NCBI RefSeq assembly: GCF_001418345.1
Contig: NZ_LIPW01000007.1
Span: forward strand, 28,245-92,244
Length of the DNA stretch: 64,000 nucleotides
Direction of reading: 5' to 3'
Source: Pseudidiomarina woesei
GTDB lineage: Bacteria > Pseudomonadota > Gammaproteobacteria > Enterobacterales > Alteromonadaceae
A model generated the notes under the pieces. It saw nothing but the letters and a program-made list of their open reading frames with translations, had not been told where the DNA came from and ran no database searches. Shown one piece after another: positions 9,127-18,700 of the stretch (position 1 is its first letter; each line of letters opens with the position of its first letter). The position numbers were made by a program, and so were the translations under genes.

Positions 9127-10968
9127 TTAATGTTCTGGATATAACAAAGCTTCATTGACTGTTTGTGTCAGTGGGTGATACCCAGGTTTTGCTTGTTCGT
9201 AAACCTCACGAGCCCACTTCAAATTATCCGCTGTTTTCGCTAACTCGCGATATAATGGGCTCACTAGTTTATTGCGTCCAATAGTTAGCAAGTAGTTACG
9301 CAGCCGATCGCGTGCTGGTTCATATTTTTTCACAATAGATAATTTCAACCAGGCATGTGCAATTTCGCTATTCTGAATTTCAGTTAAGCCAAACTCACGA
9401 TCTAATCGCGCCATATTTTCAGCTGAAATATCTAACGGCAAATTATTGATAAAATGCAGCCACTCATGAGTGGTCCATTGTTTGGTTTGTAATTGAGCAC
9501 CCTTTAACCAGCGCTGGGTTTGCTGCTCAACTTTTGCAAAGGCGTCGGATGTCGGCTTCGGCGCATCGGCTGGTAAACCAGGCTCGTGCAACCATTCGTT
9601 AATTTTGTCCATACTCACAACATTTGGCTTTTGGGCCAGCAGTTCACGTTGCAAGTAAATCTTGAATTGAGCCGTAGAGATACTTTGAAAAGCAAAATCG
9701 TCAAAGTATTTACGCAAAAATTTGTCGAATACGTCACGACCAAACTTGTCTTCTAAATAGGCTAAGAACAGCTGCCCTTTTACATATGGCACTTGTGAAA
9801 AAACATCATCGGGATGACGCGTTCCTAACTGAATATTAAGCACTGTATCTTTAGGTTCAAGGCGCTCTAAATTATCCAATAGGTCTTGATAACCTAAGGC
9901 AAATTCCATTTGCGCTCGCTCTTTACCGAACAAGGCTTCCATAATACGGTTTTCAACATAGCTCGTGAAACCTTCGTTGATCCACAAGTCGCGCCAGCTC
10001 GCGTTCGTCACTAAGTTACCAGACCAAGAATGCGCCAATTCATGTGCAATAAGATTAATCAAGCTACGGTCGCCAGAAACCACGGTAGGCGTAATAAATG
10101 ACAAACGAGGGTTTTCCATGCCACCAAAAGGAAAGCTAGGTGGCAGAATAAGCAGGTCATAACGATCCCAGCGGTAAGGACCATACATAGCTTCGGTTAC
10201 TTCAATCATGCGCGGAGTATCGGCAAACTCCCACGCTGCATCATCAAGTATGTATTGCTCAGCAAACACCGCAACGTTTTCACTAATTGATTTTATTGCG
10301 AGATCACCCGCTGCTATGGCAATTAAATATGGCGGAATAGCTTGCGGCATACTGAACTTATATTCGCCGTCGCGATTATCGCTGAGGCTATTATCAGCGC
10401 TCATTACTGCTAACAGGCCCTTCGGAGTTGTCACTGTGGCGTTATAAGTCAAACGTAGGGCTGGCGTGTCTTGAATGGGAATCCAACTGCGCGCGTGAAT
10501 GGGCTGCGATTGGCTAAACATAAATGGATGTTTTTTACCCGCGGTTTGCTCAGGCGTAAGCCATTGCAAGCCACTTGCGCTAGGCACAGTTTCATAATGA
10601 ACACGTACTTTTTTAGCAACACTGCCAATATCAATAATCAACTCACTACCTAAACTCGGGTGTACATCTCCTAACGTAAATTTAGTCGGCTGCCATTGCT
10701 CATTAACCCAAAGTTCTGTACGTTTTATCGTTAAATGGCTCGTGTCCATATACACTTGCGTGCTGTCATCATGGCGTTGCAGTATGTAGGTTGCATGACC
10801 TTGTAATTTTCGGTTGGCAAAGTCGATATCAAGAGTCAACTCAAGGTGGGGCGTTGAAACTTGGTTTAAACGCGCATAACTGTGCACATCTTCTGCTTTG
10901 GCTACGCCTGTTGATAGCCAAAGGGCCACCCCGATAACACTGATAAAAAGCTTTCGCAATACGGACAT
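9127..10968 (-). CDS. Secreted M1-family zinc metallopeptidase
   Basis: The 613-residue protein has a signal peptide ending near VAKA-ED, so it acts in the periplasm or is anchored outside the cytoplasm. The exopeptidase motif GGMEN is at 282-286 and the zinc site HELAH at 309-313, with the third ligand Glu332 in NEGF. The C-terminal helical domain (about 470-613) resembles that of leukotriene A4 hydrolase, so this is the LTA4H/cold-active aminopeptidase branch of M1 rather than PepN. It probably trims N-terminal residues from imported peptides. ATG follows GGAGAAC at good spacing. It is divergent from rsmE. Confidence 0.92.
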   Translation of the reverse strand: MSVLRKLFISVIGVALWLSTGVAKAEDVHSYARLNQVSTPHLELTLDIDFANRKLQGHATYILQRHDDSTQVYMDTSHLTIKRTELWVNEQWQPTKFTLGDVHPSLGSELIIDIGSVAKKVRVHYETVPSASGLQWLTPEQTAGKKHPFMFSQSQPIHARSWIPIQDTPALRLTYNATVTTPKGLLAVMSADNSLSDNRDGEYKFSMPQAIPPYLIAIAAGDLAIKSISENVAVFAEQYILDDAAWEFADTPRMIEVTEAMYGPYRWDRYDLLILPPSFPFGGMENPRLSFITPTVVSGDRSLINLIAHELAHSWSGNLVTNASWRDLWINEGFTSYVENRIMEALFGKERAQMEFALGYQDLLDNLERLEPKDTVLNIQLGTRHPDDVFSQVPYVKGQLFLAYLEDKFGRDVFDKFLRKYFDDFAFQSISTAQFKIYLQRELLAQKPNVVSMDKINEWLHEPGLPADAPKPTSDAFAKVEQQTQRWLKGAQLQTKQWTTHEWLHFINNLPLDISAENMARLDREFGLTEIQNSEIAHAWLKLSIVKKYEPARDRLRNYLLTIGRNKLVSPLYRELAKTADNLKWAREVYEQAKPGYHPLTQTVNEALLYPEH

Positions 10969-11113
10969 TGATAGGTTCTCCTTGTGAGCTTGCTGTCGCT
11001 CATGATCGGACGGATGTTCGACAAAATCAAATGTTTTGCAGATGCCAAATAGACTTTAGCGGTGGTAAGATGCGACATACTCTTGGTGAACAGCATAAGG
11101 AAATCCGCTGCAA

Positions 11114-11851
11114 ATGCGAGTTCCACGTATTTATGAAACTGCCGGTCAACCTTGGCAGATCGGGTCAAATATCCATCTTTCTGAAGATGCGACGAATCAT
11201 GTTGGTCGCGTACTACGTATGACAGCTGGGCAACAGCTCGAATTATTTAATGGCGACGGCAACAATTATGCAGCAACCATTGTCGAAGCAACAAAGCGTT
11301 CGGTAACAGTGAAAATTGACCAAGTTGCAACCAACAAGTCAGAAGCACCTTTAGCCATTCATTTGGCACAAGGTATTTCACGTGGTGAGCGGATGGACTT
11401 TGTATTGCAAAAGTCGGTTGAGCTTGGCGTTACCGAAATTACTCCGTTATTTACGGAACGTTGTGGGGTTAAGTTAACAGGCGAGCGGTTGTTAAAAAAG
11501 CAACAGCAATGGCAAAAAATTGTCATCGCCGCGTGCGAACAAAGTGGTCGCAGCGTAGTACCCCAGGTGCATACGCCGTTGCAATTACAACAGTGGCTTG
11601 CTAGCGCGCCAGCAGGACTGAAACTGACTCTTGACCCTTACGCTGCAAAGCCTCTGCGTGATTTAGCGGATAGTCCGCAGCACGTCACATTATTTATCGG
11701 CCCCGAAGGCGGCTTAACCGAGGCTGAAGTTCAAGCAGCTGCGACTCAGCAGTTTTTGCCGGTACGTTTGGGCCCACGTATTTTAAGAACTGAAACCGCT
11801 GCGCTAACTGCGCTCAGCGTTATTCAATATCAATTTGGCGACCTTGCCTAA
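11114..11851 (+). CDS. rsmE: 16S rRNA (uracil-1498-N3)-methyltransferase
   Basis: RsmE methylates U1498 of 16S rRNA using S-adenosylmethionine. The 245-residue protein starts MRVPRIYE, with a PUA-like N-terminal domain, and ends with the trefoil-knot SPOUT motifs FIGPEGGLTEAEV and RLGPRILRTETAAL. An AGGAAA ribosome-binding site is 10 nt upstream of the ATG. It opens the conserved operon rsmE-gshB-yqgE-ruvX, with only 9 bp to gshB. Confidence 0.97.
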   Translation: MRVPRIYETAGQPWQIGSNIHLSEDATNHVGRVLRMTAGQQLELFNGDGNNYAATIVEATKRSVTVKIDQVATNKSEAPLAIHLAQGISRGERMDFVLQKSVELGVTEITPLFTERCGVKLTGERLLKKQQQWQKIVIAACEQSGRSVVPQVHTPLQLQQWLASAPAGLKLTLDPYAAKPLRDLADSPQHVTLFIGPEGGLTEAEVQAAATQQFLPVRLGPRILRTETAALTALSVIQYQFGDLA

Positions 11852-11860
11852 GGACATTCG

Positions 11861-12808
11861 ATGAAACTTGCCATGATTATGGACCCGATTGAGTCGGTAA
11901 AAACCTATAAAGACACAAGTTTTCGCTTGTTGCTCGAAGCGCAAGAGCGTAATTATGAGCTGTTCTATTTAACCATGAATGACTTGTCTATTGTGGCGAG
12001 TGAGCCAATGGCTTACGCACGTTCCCTGCAAGTCGTCGACCAAGCCACTGATTTTTATACATTGGGCGAGCCGACAGAGATGTCGCTTGGCTCATTTGAT
12101 GTAATTATGATGCGTAAAGACCCGCCATTTGATACTGAGTTTGTCTACGCAACTCATATTTTGGAGCTTGCCGAGCGGCGTGGAGCTTTGGTGGTCAATA
12201 AGCCGCAAAGTCTGCGCGACTGTAATGAAAAGCTGTATACCGCCTGGTTCCCTGACCTAACGCCACCGACCCTTGTGACGCGGCGAGCTGAACAAATTAG
12301 AGCGTTTCATGCCGAACATCAGGATATTATTTTAAAGCCACTTGACGGTATGGGCGGCGCTTCAATATTCCGTGTTCGCGAAGACGGTACCAACCTTGGG
12401 GTTATTATTGAAACTTTAACCGAACATGGCCAGCGCTTCGCGATGGTGCAACGTTACCTGCCTGAAATTAAAGACGGCGATAAACGCATTTTAATTATTG
12501 ACGGTGAACCGATGCCTTATGCTTTAGCTCGTGTTCCGTCTGCTGGCGAAACTCGTGGTAACCTTGCTGCGGGCGGAAGTGGGCGCCCACAACCTCTAAG
12601 CGATAGCGATTGGGAAATAGCACGCCAAGTGGGGCCAGAACTAAAACGACGTGGCTTAACTATTGTCGGGTTAGATGTTATTGGTGACCGTGTTACTGAA
12701 ATTAATGTTACTAGCCCTACTTGTATGCGCGAAATAGAGGCCGCATATGATATCAACATAGCAGCTAAAGTTTTTGAAGCCGTAGAAAGACAATTGGGTT
12801 TGTGTTGA
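11861..12808 (+). CDS. gshB: Glutathione synthetase
   Basis: GshB joins gamma-glutamylcysteine and glycine using ATP. The 315-residue ATP-grasp enzyme has the N-terminal MIMDPIESVKTYKDTSF region typical of GshB, the ATP-binding loop LKPLDGMGGASIF and the C-terminal metal-binding stretch INVTSPTCMREIE. An AAGGA ribosome-binding site precedes the ATG. Its TGA stop overlaps the yqgE start (TGATG), so the two are translationally coupled. Confidence 0.97.
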   Translation: MKLAMIMDPIESVKTYKDTSFRLLLEAQERNYELFYLTMNDLSIVASEPMAYARSLQVVDQATDFYTLGEPTEMSLGSFDVIMMRKDPPFDTEFVYATHILELAERRGALVVNKPQSLRDCNEKLYTAWFPDLTPPTLVTRRAEQIRAFHAEHQDIILKPLDGMGGASIFRVREDGTNLGVIIETLTEHGQRFAMVQRYLPEIKDGDKRILIIDGEPMPYALARVPSAGETRGNLAAGGSGRPQPLSDSDWEIARQVGPELKRRGLTIVGLDVIGDRVTEINVTSPTCMREIEAAYDINIAAKVFEAVERQLGLC

Positions 12809-13374
12809 TGGAAACATTAAGTAGTCTACAAAATCATTTTCTAATCGCCATGCCAAGCATGGACGACCCTTATTTTGCGCGCACCGTGACCTATATTTGT
12901 GAACATAATAACGAAGGCGCAATGGGGTTGATTATTAATCAGCCGGTAGAGCTAAGTGTTGAAGACTTGCTCGAAAAATTAGAAATCGTTATTCCCGACG
13001 AAACCCGCGGTTTAGATACCCCAGTGTATTCTGGCGGACCGTTAGCGCGCGACCGGGGCTTTGTCTTGCATTCAAACGATCATACCTGGCGCAGCTCTGT
13101 CAAACTAAGTGATGACGTAACAATTACGACATCAAAAGATATTCTTGAGGCTCTTGGCCAAGGTAATAAACCAAACGATTACCTTTTAACTTTAGGTTAT
13201 GCTGGTTGGGAAGCTGGTCAATTAGAGCGTGAACTTGCTGAAAATAGCTGGTTAACTATTCCTGCCGACAATGACATTCTTTTTCATACACCTAGCAACG
13301 AACGCTGGCAAAAAGCAGTGAAAAAGTTAGGTATTCAAACTTGGCAACTTGGCCCAGACGTAGGTCATGCATGA
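12808..13374 (+). CDS. yqgE: YqgE/AlgH family protein (DUF179)
   Basis: The 188-residue protein begins [18 protein letters not shown], then [16 protein letters not shown] and [15 protein letters not shown], the conserved DUF179 blocks. Its biochemical role is not established; the Pseudomonas relative AlgH has been linked to alginate regulation, and co-occurrence with gshB and ruvX is nearly universal in Gammaproteobacteria. I chose the ATG at 12808 overlapping the gshB stop; GTG/TTG codons just upstream are less likely. It overlaps ruvX by ATGA at its 3' end. Confidence 0.93.
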   Translation: METLSSLQNHFLIAMPSMDDPYFARTVTYICEHNNEGAMGLIINQPVELSVEDLLEKLEIVIPDETRGLDTPVYSGGPLARDRGFVLHSNDHTWRSSVKLSDDVTITTSKDILEALGQGNKPNDYLLTLGYAGWEAGQLERELAENSWLTIPADNDILFHTPSNERWQKAVKKLGIQTWQLGPDVGHA

Positions 13375-13781
13375 GTCAGATCATCGGGTTTGACTTTGGT
13401 ACACACAGCATTGGTGTTGCGGTAGGGCAATCATTAACCGGCACGGCGTCACCGCTGCCAGCCTTAAAAGCAAAAGATGGCCAACCCAACTGGGACTTAG
13501 TCGCAAAATTATTCGCTGAATGGCAACCTGACACAGTTGTCGTTGGCCTTCCTTTAAATATGGATGGCACTGAGCAACCCCTTACTAATTTAGCCCGCAA
13601 ATTTGCTAACAGGCTACACGGACGATTTGGCGTGCAGGTCATTTTGCAAGACGAACGTTTAACCACAGTCGCAGCCAAAGAGGACTTGTTTAGTCGCGGC
13701 GGCTACAAGCAATTGCAAAAAGGTAAAGTTGATAGTGCCGCCGCCCAACTCATTGTCGAAGATTACTTAAGTCAGAGTTAA
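13371..13781 (+). CDS. ruvX: RuvX/YqgF: pre-16S rRNA nuclease, Holliday-junction-resolvase fold
   Basis: The 136-residue protein has the RNase H-like fold motifs [12 protein letters not shown] (first catalytic Asp), LPLNMDG, DERLTT and a late Asp in DSAAAQ. Members of this family process the 5' end of 16S rRNA and were named for similarity to RuvC. The ATG overlaps the yqgE stop (ATGA). The stop codon lies inside a run of four degenerate 11-bp repeats (13764-13807), so the last residues (YLSQS) are encoded by repeat sequence. It ends the rsmE operon and converges on the PIN-PhoH gene. Confidence 0.95.
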   Translation: MSQIIGFDFGTHSIGVAVGQSLTGTASPLPALKAKDGQPNWDLVAKLFAEWQPDTVVVGLPLNMDGTEQPLTNLARKFANRLHGRFGVQVILQDERLTTVAAKEDLFSRGGYKQLQKGKVDSAAAQLIVEDYLSQS

Positions 13782-13807
13782 GTCAGAATTAAGCCTGAGT
13801 TAAGCCT
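13764..13807 (+). repeat. Four degenerate 11-bp tandem repeats across the ruvX stop codon
   Basis: Consecutive units are TACTTAAGTCA, GAGTTAAGTCA, GAATTAAGCCT and GAGTTAAGCCT, each centred on TTAAG. The ruvX stop TAA (13779-13781) is in the second unit; the remaining units are non-coding and end 18 bp before the convergent gene. Confidence 0.7.
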
Positions 13808-13825
13808 AGCCCCCTAATATACGAG

Positions 13826-15211
13826 CTATAAATTTTCCTCTGCATATTGCGCCAGCGAACTCCTCACTACACCATTCAAATTAACCGTTGCGCTACCTGG
13901 GTAGTCTTTGAAGCGTTCTACAATATAAGTTAAACCTGAAGTTACAGCGGTTAAGTAATAACTATCAATTTGCGCTAAGTTCCCTGAACAAATTATCTTA
14001 GTGCCTGTACCACAACGCGTAATAATCGTTTTTAATTGCGAAGCTGTTAGGTTTTGTGACTCATCAAGAATAACAATTGCATTTTGAATACTGCGTCCAC
14101 GCATAAAGTTTAGCGACTTAAACTGAATGTTCGCTTTGTTCATAATGTAATTTAGGCTCGATTCCATGCTTTCGTCATGTTTGTGAAGCACTTCAAGCGA
14201 ATCTGTAATTGCGGCTAACCAAGGTGCCATTTTCTCTTCTTCGGTACCAGGTAAGTAACCAATAGACTCTGCTATTTCGGGGGTGTTTCGGGTAACAATA
14301 ATTTTTTCATATATACCCTGCTCAATAACCAACTCAAGTGCAGCTGCAAGCGCAAGTAGAGTCTTACCGCTACCGGCGGGGCCAGTCAAAATAACTAAAT
14401 CTATAGCGGGGTCTAGTAGCGCGTTCATTGCCATGGCTTGGTAAATATTCTTGGGCTGAATGCCCCACGCTCGATAGCTCATCATTCGTTCAAAGCCAAT
14501 ATCGTGCAGTCGTACATGGTGTTGATCATAACCCACTACTTTCGCGGCAAAATGCTCGCTATCATCAATTATGTATTGATTTCTAAATACGGTGGGTAAT
14601 ATCTCTCGGGCAATTTCATGATAGGTTTCGCGCCCCTCTTGAGCACTTGTAACATCACCGACATTAGTCCAAAAGTCGCCCTCAATTTCGACAAACCCTT
14701 TAGACAAATATTTAATGTCGTCAATAAGTTGATCGGTACGATAATCTTCAACGTGCTTAACTCCGGCACCCTTGGCCTTAAGCCGCATATTAATGTCTTT
14801 GGTCACCAGCACCACTTTGGTGTCGCTATATTTCTTCTGAATTTCAAGTGCCGATTGAATAATCCGGTGGTCGTTTTCTGATAGGTTTAGCACGGCATCT
14901 TGTTGCTTAAGTTGATAATCGGGGTAAATCGCTAACGTTCCCTGAGCATGATGCGCGCCTTGCATTTTTGCTAATGACACACCGGCAAGAATTTCCTCTG
15001 GGGTTGCGTCTTTTAGAGCATCTTCTAACGAACGTATAGCTAATCGAGCTTCTCGGCTAACATCTTTGTGTCGATCTTTTATGTTATCGAGCTCTTCTAA
15101 AACGACCATTGGAATAACGACGTTGTGTTCTTCAAAGTTTAGAAATGCGAGGGGTTCGTGCAGTAAGATGTTGGTATCGAGCAAATAATACTTCGGTGTG
15201 GTTTCAGTCAT
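13826..15211 (-). CDS. PIN-PhoH fusion protein (PhoH2-type RNA helicase/nuclease)
   Basis: The 461-residue protein has an N-terminal PIN domain (residues about 7-150; YYLLDTNILLHEP with Asp12, later SENDHRI and VTKDINMRLKA). A C-terminal PhoH ATPase domain follows (Walker A GPAGSGKT at 277-284, Walker B-like DESQN at 383-387). This arrangement matches PhoH2 proteins, which in mycobacteria unwind and cleave RNA. I expect a cytoplasmic RNA-processing role; the target is unknown. I chose the ATG at 15209-15211, with GAGG 6 nt upstream; a TTG at 15223 overlaps that site. It is monocistronic and divergent from rapA. Confidence 0.9.
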   Translation of the reverse strand: MTETTPKYYLLDTNILLHEPLAFLNFEEHNVVIPMVVLEELDNIKDRHKDVSREARLAIRSLEDALKDATPEEILAGVSLAKMQGAHHAQGTLAIYPDYQLKQQDAVLNLSENDHRIIQSALEIQKKYSDTKVVLVTKDINMRLKAKGAGVKHVEDYRTDQLIDDIKYLSKGFVEIEGDFWTNVGDVTSAQEGRETYHEIAREILPTVFRNQYIIDDSEHFAAKVVGYDQHHVRLHDIGFERMMSYRAWGIQPKNIYQAMAMNALLDPAIDLVILTGPAGSGKTLLALAAALELVIEQGIYEKIIVTRNTPEIAESIGYLPGTEEEKMAPWLAAITDSLEVLHKHDESMESSLNYIMNKANIQFKSLNFMRGRSIQNAIVILDESQNLTASQLKTIITRCGTGTKIICSGNLAQIDSYYLTAVTSGLTYIVERFKDYPGSATVNLNGVVRSSLAQYAEENL

Positions 15212-15368
15212 GCGGGACCTCAAGCTACGTTGATATTTTATTGATTGTGATAACGCGCTACTAATTAGTAAGACTAGCCCAACTTTTATGAAAATGGTGT
15301 GAATATTGAAATATTTTTCGCTACCATGTGCGCCCTTTTTATCGACTATGCTGTAAAGGTCTTATTGA

Positions 15369-18047
15369 ATGGTAGCGAAAGTAGACGCAATGCAATTTAT
15401 TCCCGGGCAACGCTGGTTAAGTGAAACCGAAATAGAACAAGGGCTGGGTATGGTTACTCAGCTTCAAGGCCGTATGGTTTCGGTGTTATTTCCGGTTACC
15501 GGAGAAATGCGCCAATATGCTATCAGTGATGCACCTTTGGCTCGCTATCAACTACTGGTTGACGAAGTTGGTCAACACGGTGACGGATGGTCTTTTCGAG
15601 TTATTCAGGTAGACGATGACAGTGGTGTACTTACCTATCATGGAATTCGAGAGGATAATAAAGAGAACGTACTTGTACCCGAGTCACAATTAGCAGCCCA
15701 AGTTGCAACCAATCAACCGCTCACTCGTATTTTGGCCGGTAAACTTGACCGTCTCGATATGTATAACCTACGGTTACGCGCGCAGCGCCATTTACAAACG
15801 TGGCAAGGAAATCCAGCTGCAGGCCTCATGGGTGCGCGGGCAGAGCTACTACCCCATCAACTCTATATTGCCGCAACGGTTGCTGATCGTCATCAACCAC
15901 GTGTGCTTTTGGCGGACGAAGTTGGTTTAGGGAAAACCATTGAAGCGGGCTTGATTATGCACCGTCGTCTACTTACAGGTCGCAGCGAACGCATTTTGAT
16001 TGTTGTGCCCGACAGCCTCGCGCATCAATGGCTGGTTGAACTGTTACGACGATTTAATTTGCAATTTAGTTTGTTTGATATTGAACGCTGCGAACAAGCT
16101 GCAATTGATGGTGGTGCTGTGTTTGCCAGCGAACAGTTAGTATTGGTGCCGCAGTCACTGCTTTCACATCCAATGTGGTCCGGTGAGTTATTCGAAGTGG
16201 AATGGGATTTATTAGTCATTGATGAAGCCCATCAAGTTGCCCCTGAAGACAAGCGTTTTCAAGTGCTGAAACGGCTTACCGAGCATGTTTCAAGTTTACT
16301 GATGCTGACTGCAACACCTGAACAGGCGGGCGTTGCTGCACACTTTGCTCGGTTACAGTTGCTAGACCCAGATCGTTTCAATAGTTTTGAACGTTTTACT
16401 GAAGAGCAAGCCAACTACCGCGAACTTGCGCCACAAGCAGAAGCTTTAGCGCAAGCTAAAAAAACGGCTGAGCTTGATGAACTGCTCGATAATTACGGTA
16501 CTGGCCGTGTTATGTTTCGAAATAGCCGAGCTCACATAGGTGGTTTTCCAACCCGCCACTTATGTGATTATGTATTACCTGCCGGTGATTCTCTTACTGT
16601 CAGGTTTGAGTGGCTTGTCGGCTTACTCAAACAACACAAACATGAAAAATTTGTGCTTATTTGTCGCCATACCGAAACCGTACTCGCATTACACGAAATG
16701 TTACGTGTACAACAAGGTATTCATGCGGCTGTTTTTCATGAAGGGCTAAGCCTCTTAGAGCGTGACCGTGCTGCGACCTACTTTGCGAGTCCTGAAGATG
16801 GCTGTCCAATTTTGTTATGTTCTGAAATTGGTAGTGAAGGCCGTAATTTTCAGTTTACACAACACCTTATTTTATTTGATCTGCCGCGCCACCCTGACTT
16901 ACTAGAGCAGCGCATTGGTCGCCTAGACCGTATTGGACAGCAAGCCGATATTTTCATCCATGTTCCGGTGGTTGAAAACACCGCAGAACAGGTTCTTTTT
17001 GCTTGGTATCAAGCGATGCAGGCATTTACCCAGACCAATGCTGTTGGCGAGAGCATATTCCGGCAATTTGACGAGCGCGTGCAGGAGCTTATTGATGTCA
17101 ACGAAATTGGCCAACTTGACGAGCTTGAATTAGCCCAGTTAGTTAGCGACACCGAAATAGCAGCGGCGGAGCTCAGAGATAGCGTGGAAGCCGGTCGCGA
17201 TAGACTGCAAGAGCTGAATGCATTTCGCCCACATCAGATTGAAGCCTTGTTGGAACATATTCGACTCAATGAAAAAGCTGACGAGTTACAATCTTTCATG
17301 GAGTCATTCTGGGCAAGATTTGGCGTTGATTACGATCGACTTGATGAGTACAGCGGTTGGTTGAGGCCGTCCGATCAAATGCGTGTACCGGTTGCAGGTT
17401 TGGCTGACGAAGGTATTACTGTGACTTTCTCTCGTGAGCATGCTTTAACTCACGAAGACGTCGCCTACCTAACTTGGGATCATCCATTTGTTCAACAAGC
17501 GCTTGAACTTCTTAGTTTTGACACTTACGGCTGTACCGCTCTAGGTATTTTAAAAAACCGTGCGCTGCCTGCTGGTGCTTGGTTTATTGAATTAACGTTT
17601 AGTAGCTTAGTGATGGCCCCAAAACAGTTGGTGGCTAACGAATTTTATCCACGCCAAACCTTCCGGGTTTTGCTTGATAGCCAAGGTCGCGACTTAACCG
17701 ATAAAGTAGCCGCAAACGCTCTCGATTCACAGTTGCAGTTTATTGACAAAAAACAGGGCAGACTACTGGTCAAGCAACTGCGGCGTGAGTGTCAGCAGGC
17801 TATCCAGCAAGCGTGGCATTCAGCTGAACAACAGCAGCAAGTGGTAATTAACCAAGCACTAGAAAAAATGCAACAACAACTTAATCAGCAGTTCGCGCGC
17901 CTTGTAAAATTGAAGCAGCGCAACCCAATGGTGCGGCAAACCGAACTTGATGCTATTGAATTACGTAAAGCTGAATTACAACAGGCGTTTAAATCTCCTC
18001 TATTGCAGTTAGATTCGGTGCGCTTAATTGTGAATATTCCAGCATGA
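15369..18047 (+). CDS. rapA: RNA polymerase-associated ATPase RapA (SWI2/SNF2 type), short form
   Basis: RapA binds core RNA polymerase and helps recycle it, using ATP. The N-terminal Tudor-like region (GQRWLSETEIEQGLG...) is followed by Walker A GLGKT at 186-190, DEAH at 285-288, and helicase lobe 2 with CSEIGSEGRNFQF and QRIGRLDRIGQ. The C-terminal RapA-specific domain is present. At 892 residues it is about 75 shorter than E. coli RapA; comparing from memory, the missing part is in the linkers around RVMFRNSRAHIGGFPTR, between the two lobes. I kept the ATG at 15369 because AAAGG precedes it; the ATG at 15390 (MQFIPGQRW) matches relatives better and is a real alternative. It overlaps rluA by ATGA. 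Confidence 0.94.
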   Translation: MVAKVDAMQFIPGQRWLSETEIEQGLGMVTQLQGRMVSVLFPVTGEMRQYAISDAPLARYQLLVDEVGQHGDGWSFRVIQVDDDSGVLTYHGIREDNKENVLVPESQLAAQVATNQPLTRILAGKLDRLDMYNLRLRAQRHLQTWQGNPAAGLMGARAELLPHQLYIAATVADRHQPRVLLADEVGLGKTIEAGLIMHRRLLTGRSERILIVVPDSLAHQWLVELLRRFNLQFSLFDIERCEQAAIDGGAVFASEQLVLVPQSLLSHPMWSGELFEVEWDLLVIDEAHQVAPEDKRFQVLKRLTEHVSSLLMLTATPEQAGVAAHFARLQLLDPDRFNSFERFTEEQANYRELAPQAEALAQAKKTAELDELLDNYGTGRVMFRNSRAHIGGFPTRHLCDYVLPAGDSLTVRFEWLVGLLKQHKHEKFVLICRHTETVLALHEMLRVQQGIHAAVFHEGLSLLERDRAATYFASPEDGCPILLCSEIGSEGRNFQFTQHLILFDLPRHPDLLEQRIGRLDRIGQQADIFIHVPVVENTAEQVLFAWYQAMQAFTQTNAVGESIFRQFDERVQELIDVNEIGQLDELELAQLVSDTEIAAAELRDSVEAGRDRLQELNAFRPHQIEALLEHIRLNEKADELQSFMESFWARFGVDYDRLDEYSGWLRPSDQMRVPVAGLADEGITVTFSREHALTHEDVAYLTWDHPFVQQALELLSFDTYGCTALGILKNRALPAGAWFIELTFSSLVMAPKQLVANEFYPRQTFRVLLDSQGRDLTDKVAANALDSQLQFIDKKQGRLLVKQLRRECQQAIQQAWHSAEQQQQVVINQALEKMQQQLNQQFARLVKLKQRNPMVRQTELDAIELRKAELQQAFKSPLLQLDSVRLIVNIPA

Positions 18048-18700
18048 CACTATTAAGCTATGAACCACCGCTGCAGCCCTTTATTAGCATCATCTACGCA
18101 GACGCGGATATTGTGGTGATTAATAAGCAAAGCGGCTTGTTAAGCGTACCGGGAAAAGCCCCCGAACATAGAGACTCTGCGTGGTCTCGATTAGAGCGTG
18201 TGCTACCCGACTTACGGGTGGTGCACCGGCTAGATATGGCGACATCGGGGGTCATGGTTTTTGCCCGCCACAAGCAAGCTCAAGCGGCACTGCAAAGACA
18301 ATTTGAGCAGCGTTTAGTGGGTAAACGTTATCGCGCCCATGTGTGGGGACAACCACCATCAACAAAGGGTGAGATTAACTTGGCGCTGCGTTGTGATTGG
18401 CCGAATCGTCCACGGCAAATGGTGGATTTAAACTTAGGGAAAGCAGCCCGAACCTTGTATGAGGTTACGGGACAGCACCAACATGGCGCCATTGTCGCTT
18501 TAACACCTTACACCGGTCGTTCACATCAGCTACGAGTTCACATGCAAGCTGTCGGATGCGCTATTTTAGGCGATAAATTTTATGCGTCGCCTGCTGCTTT
18601 TGCAGCGGCGCCGCGACTACTGCTGCATGCTGAATATCTTGCGTTTAATCAGCCGATCAACCAACAGCCATTATCATTTAGTTGCCCTGCTGACTTTTAA
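18044..18700 (+). CDS. rluA: RluA-family pseudouridine synthase
   Basis: The 218-residue protein has the catalytic motif HRLDMATSGVMVFA (Asp in HRLD), the substrate-loop PYTGRSHQLRVHM and the closing LGDKFY. The length, the start IIYADADIVVINKQSGLLSVPG and the lack of an S4 domain fit RluA, which makes pseudouridine 746 in 23S rRNA and 32 in several tRNAs. Its ATG overlaps the rapA stop (ATGA); rapA-rluA is a common pairing. The 3' end overlaps the convergent djlA gene by 23 bp. Confidence 0.92.
   Translation: MTLLSYEPPLQPFISIIYADADIVVINKQSGLLSVPGKAPEHRDSAWSRLERVLPDLRVVHRLDMATSGVMVFARHKQAQAALQRQFEQRLVGKRYRAHVWGQPPSTKGEINLALRCDWPNRPRQMVDLNLGKAARTLYEVTGQHQHGAIVALTPYTGRSHQLRVHMQAVGCAILGDKFYASPAAFAAAPRLLLHAEYLAFNQPINQQPLSFSCPADF

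Noticed and set aside
8694..9158. 154-codon open frame on the plus strand, antisense to adh
   Set aside because: It is the mirror of a well-supported gene, has no ribosome-binding site and its translation resembles no protein family.
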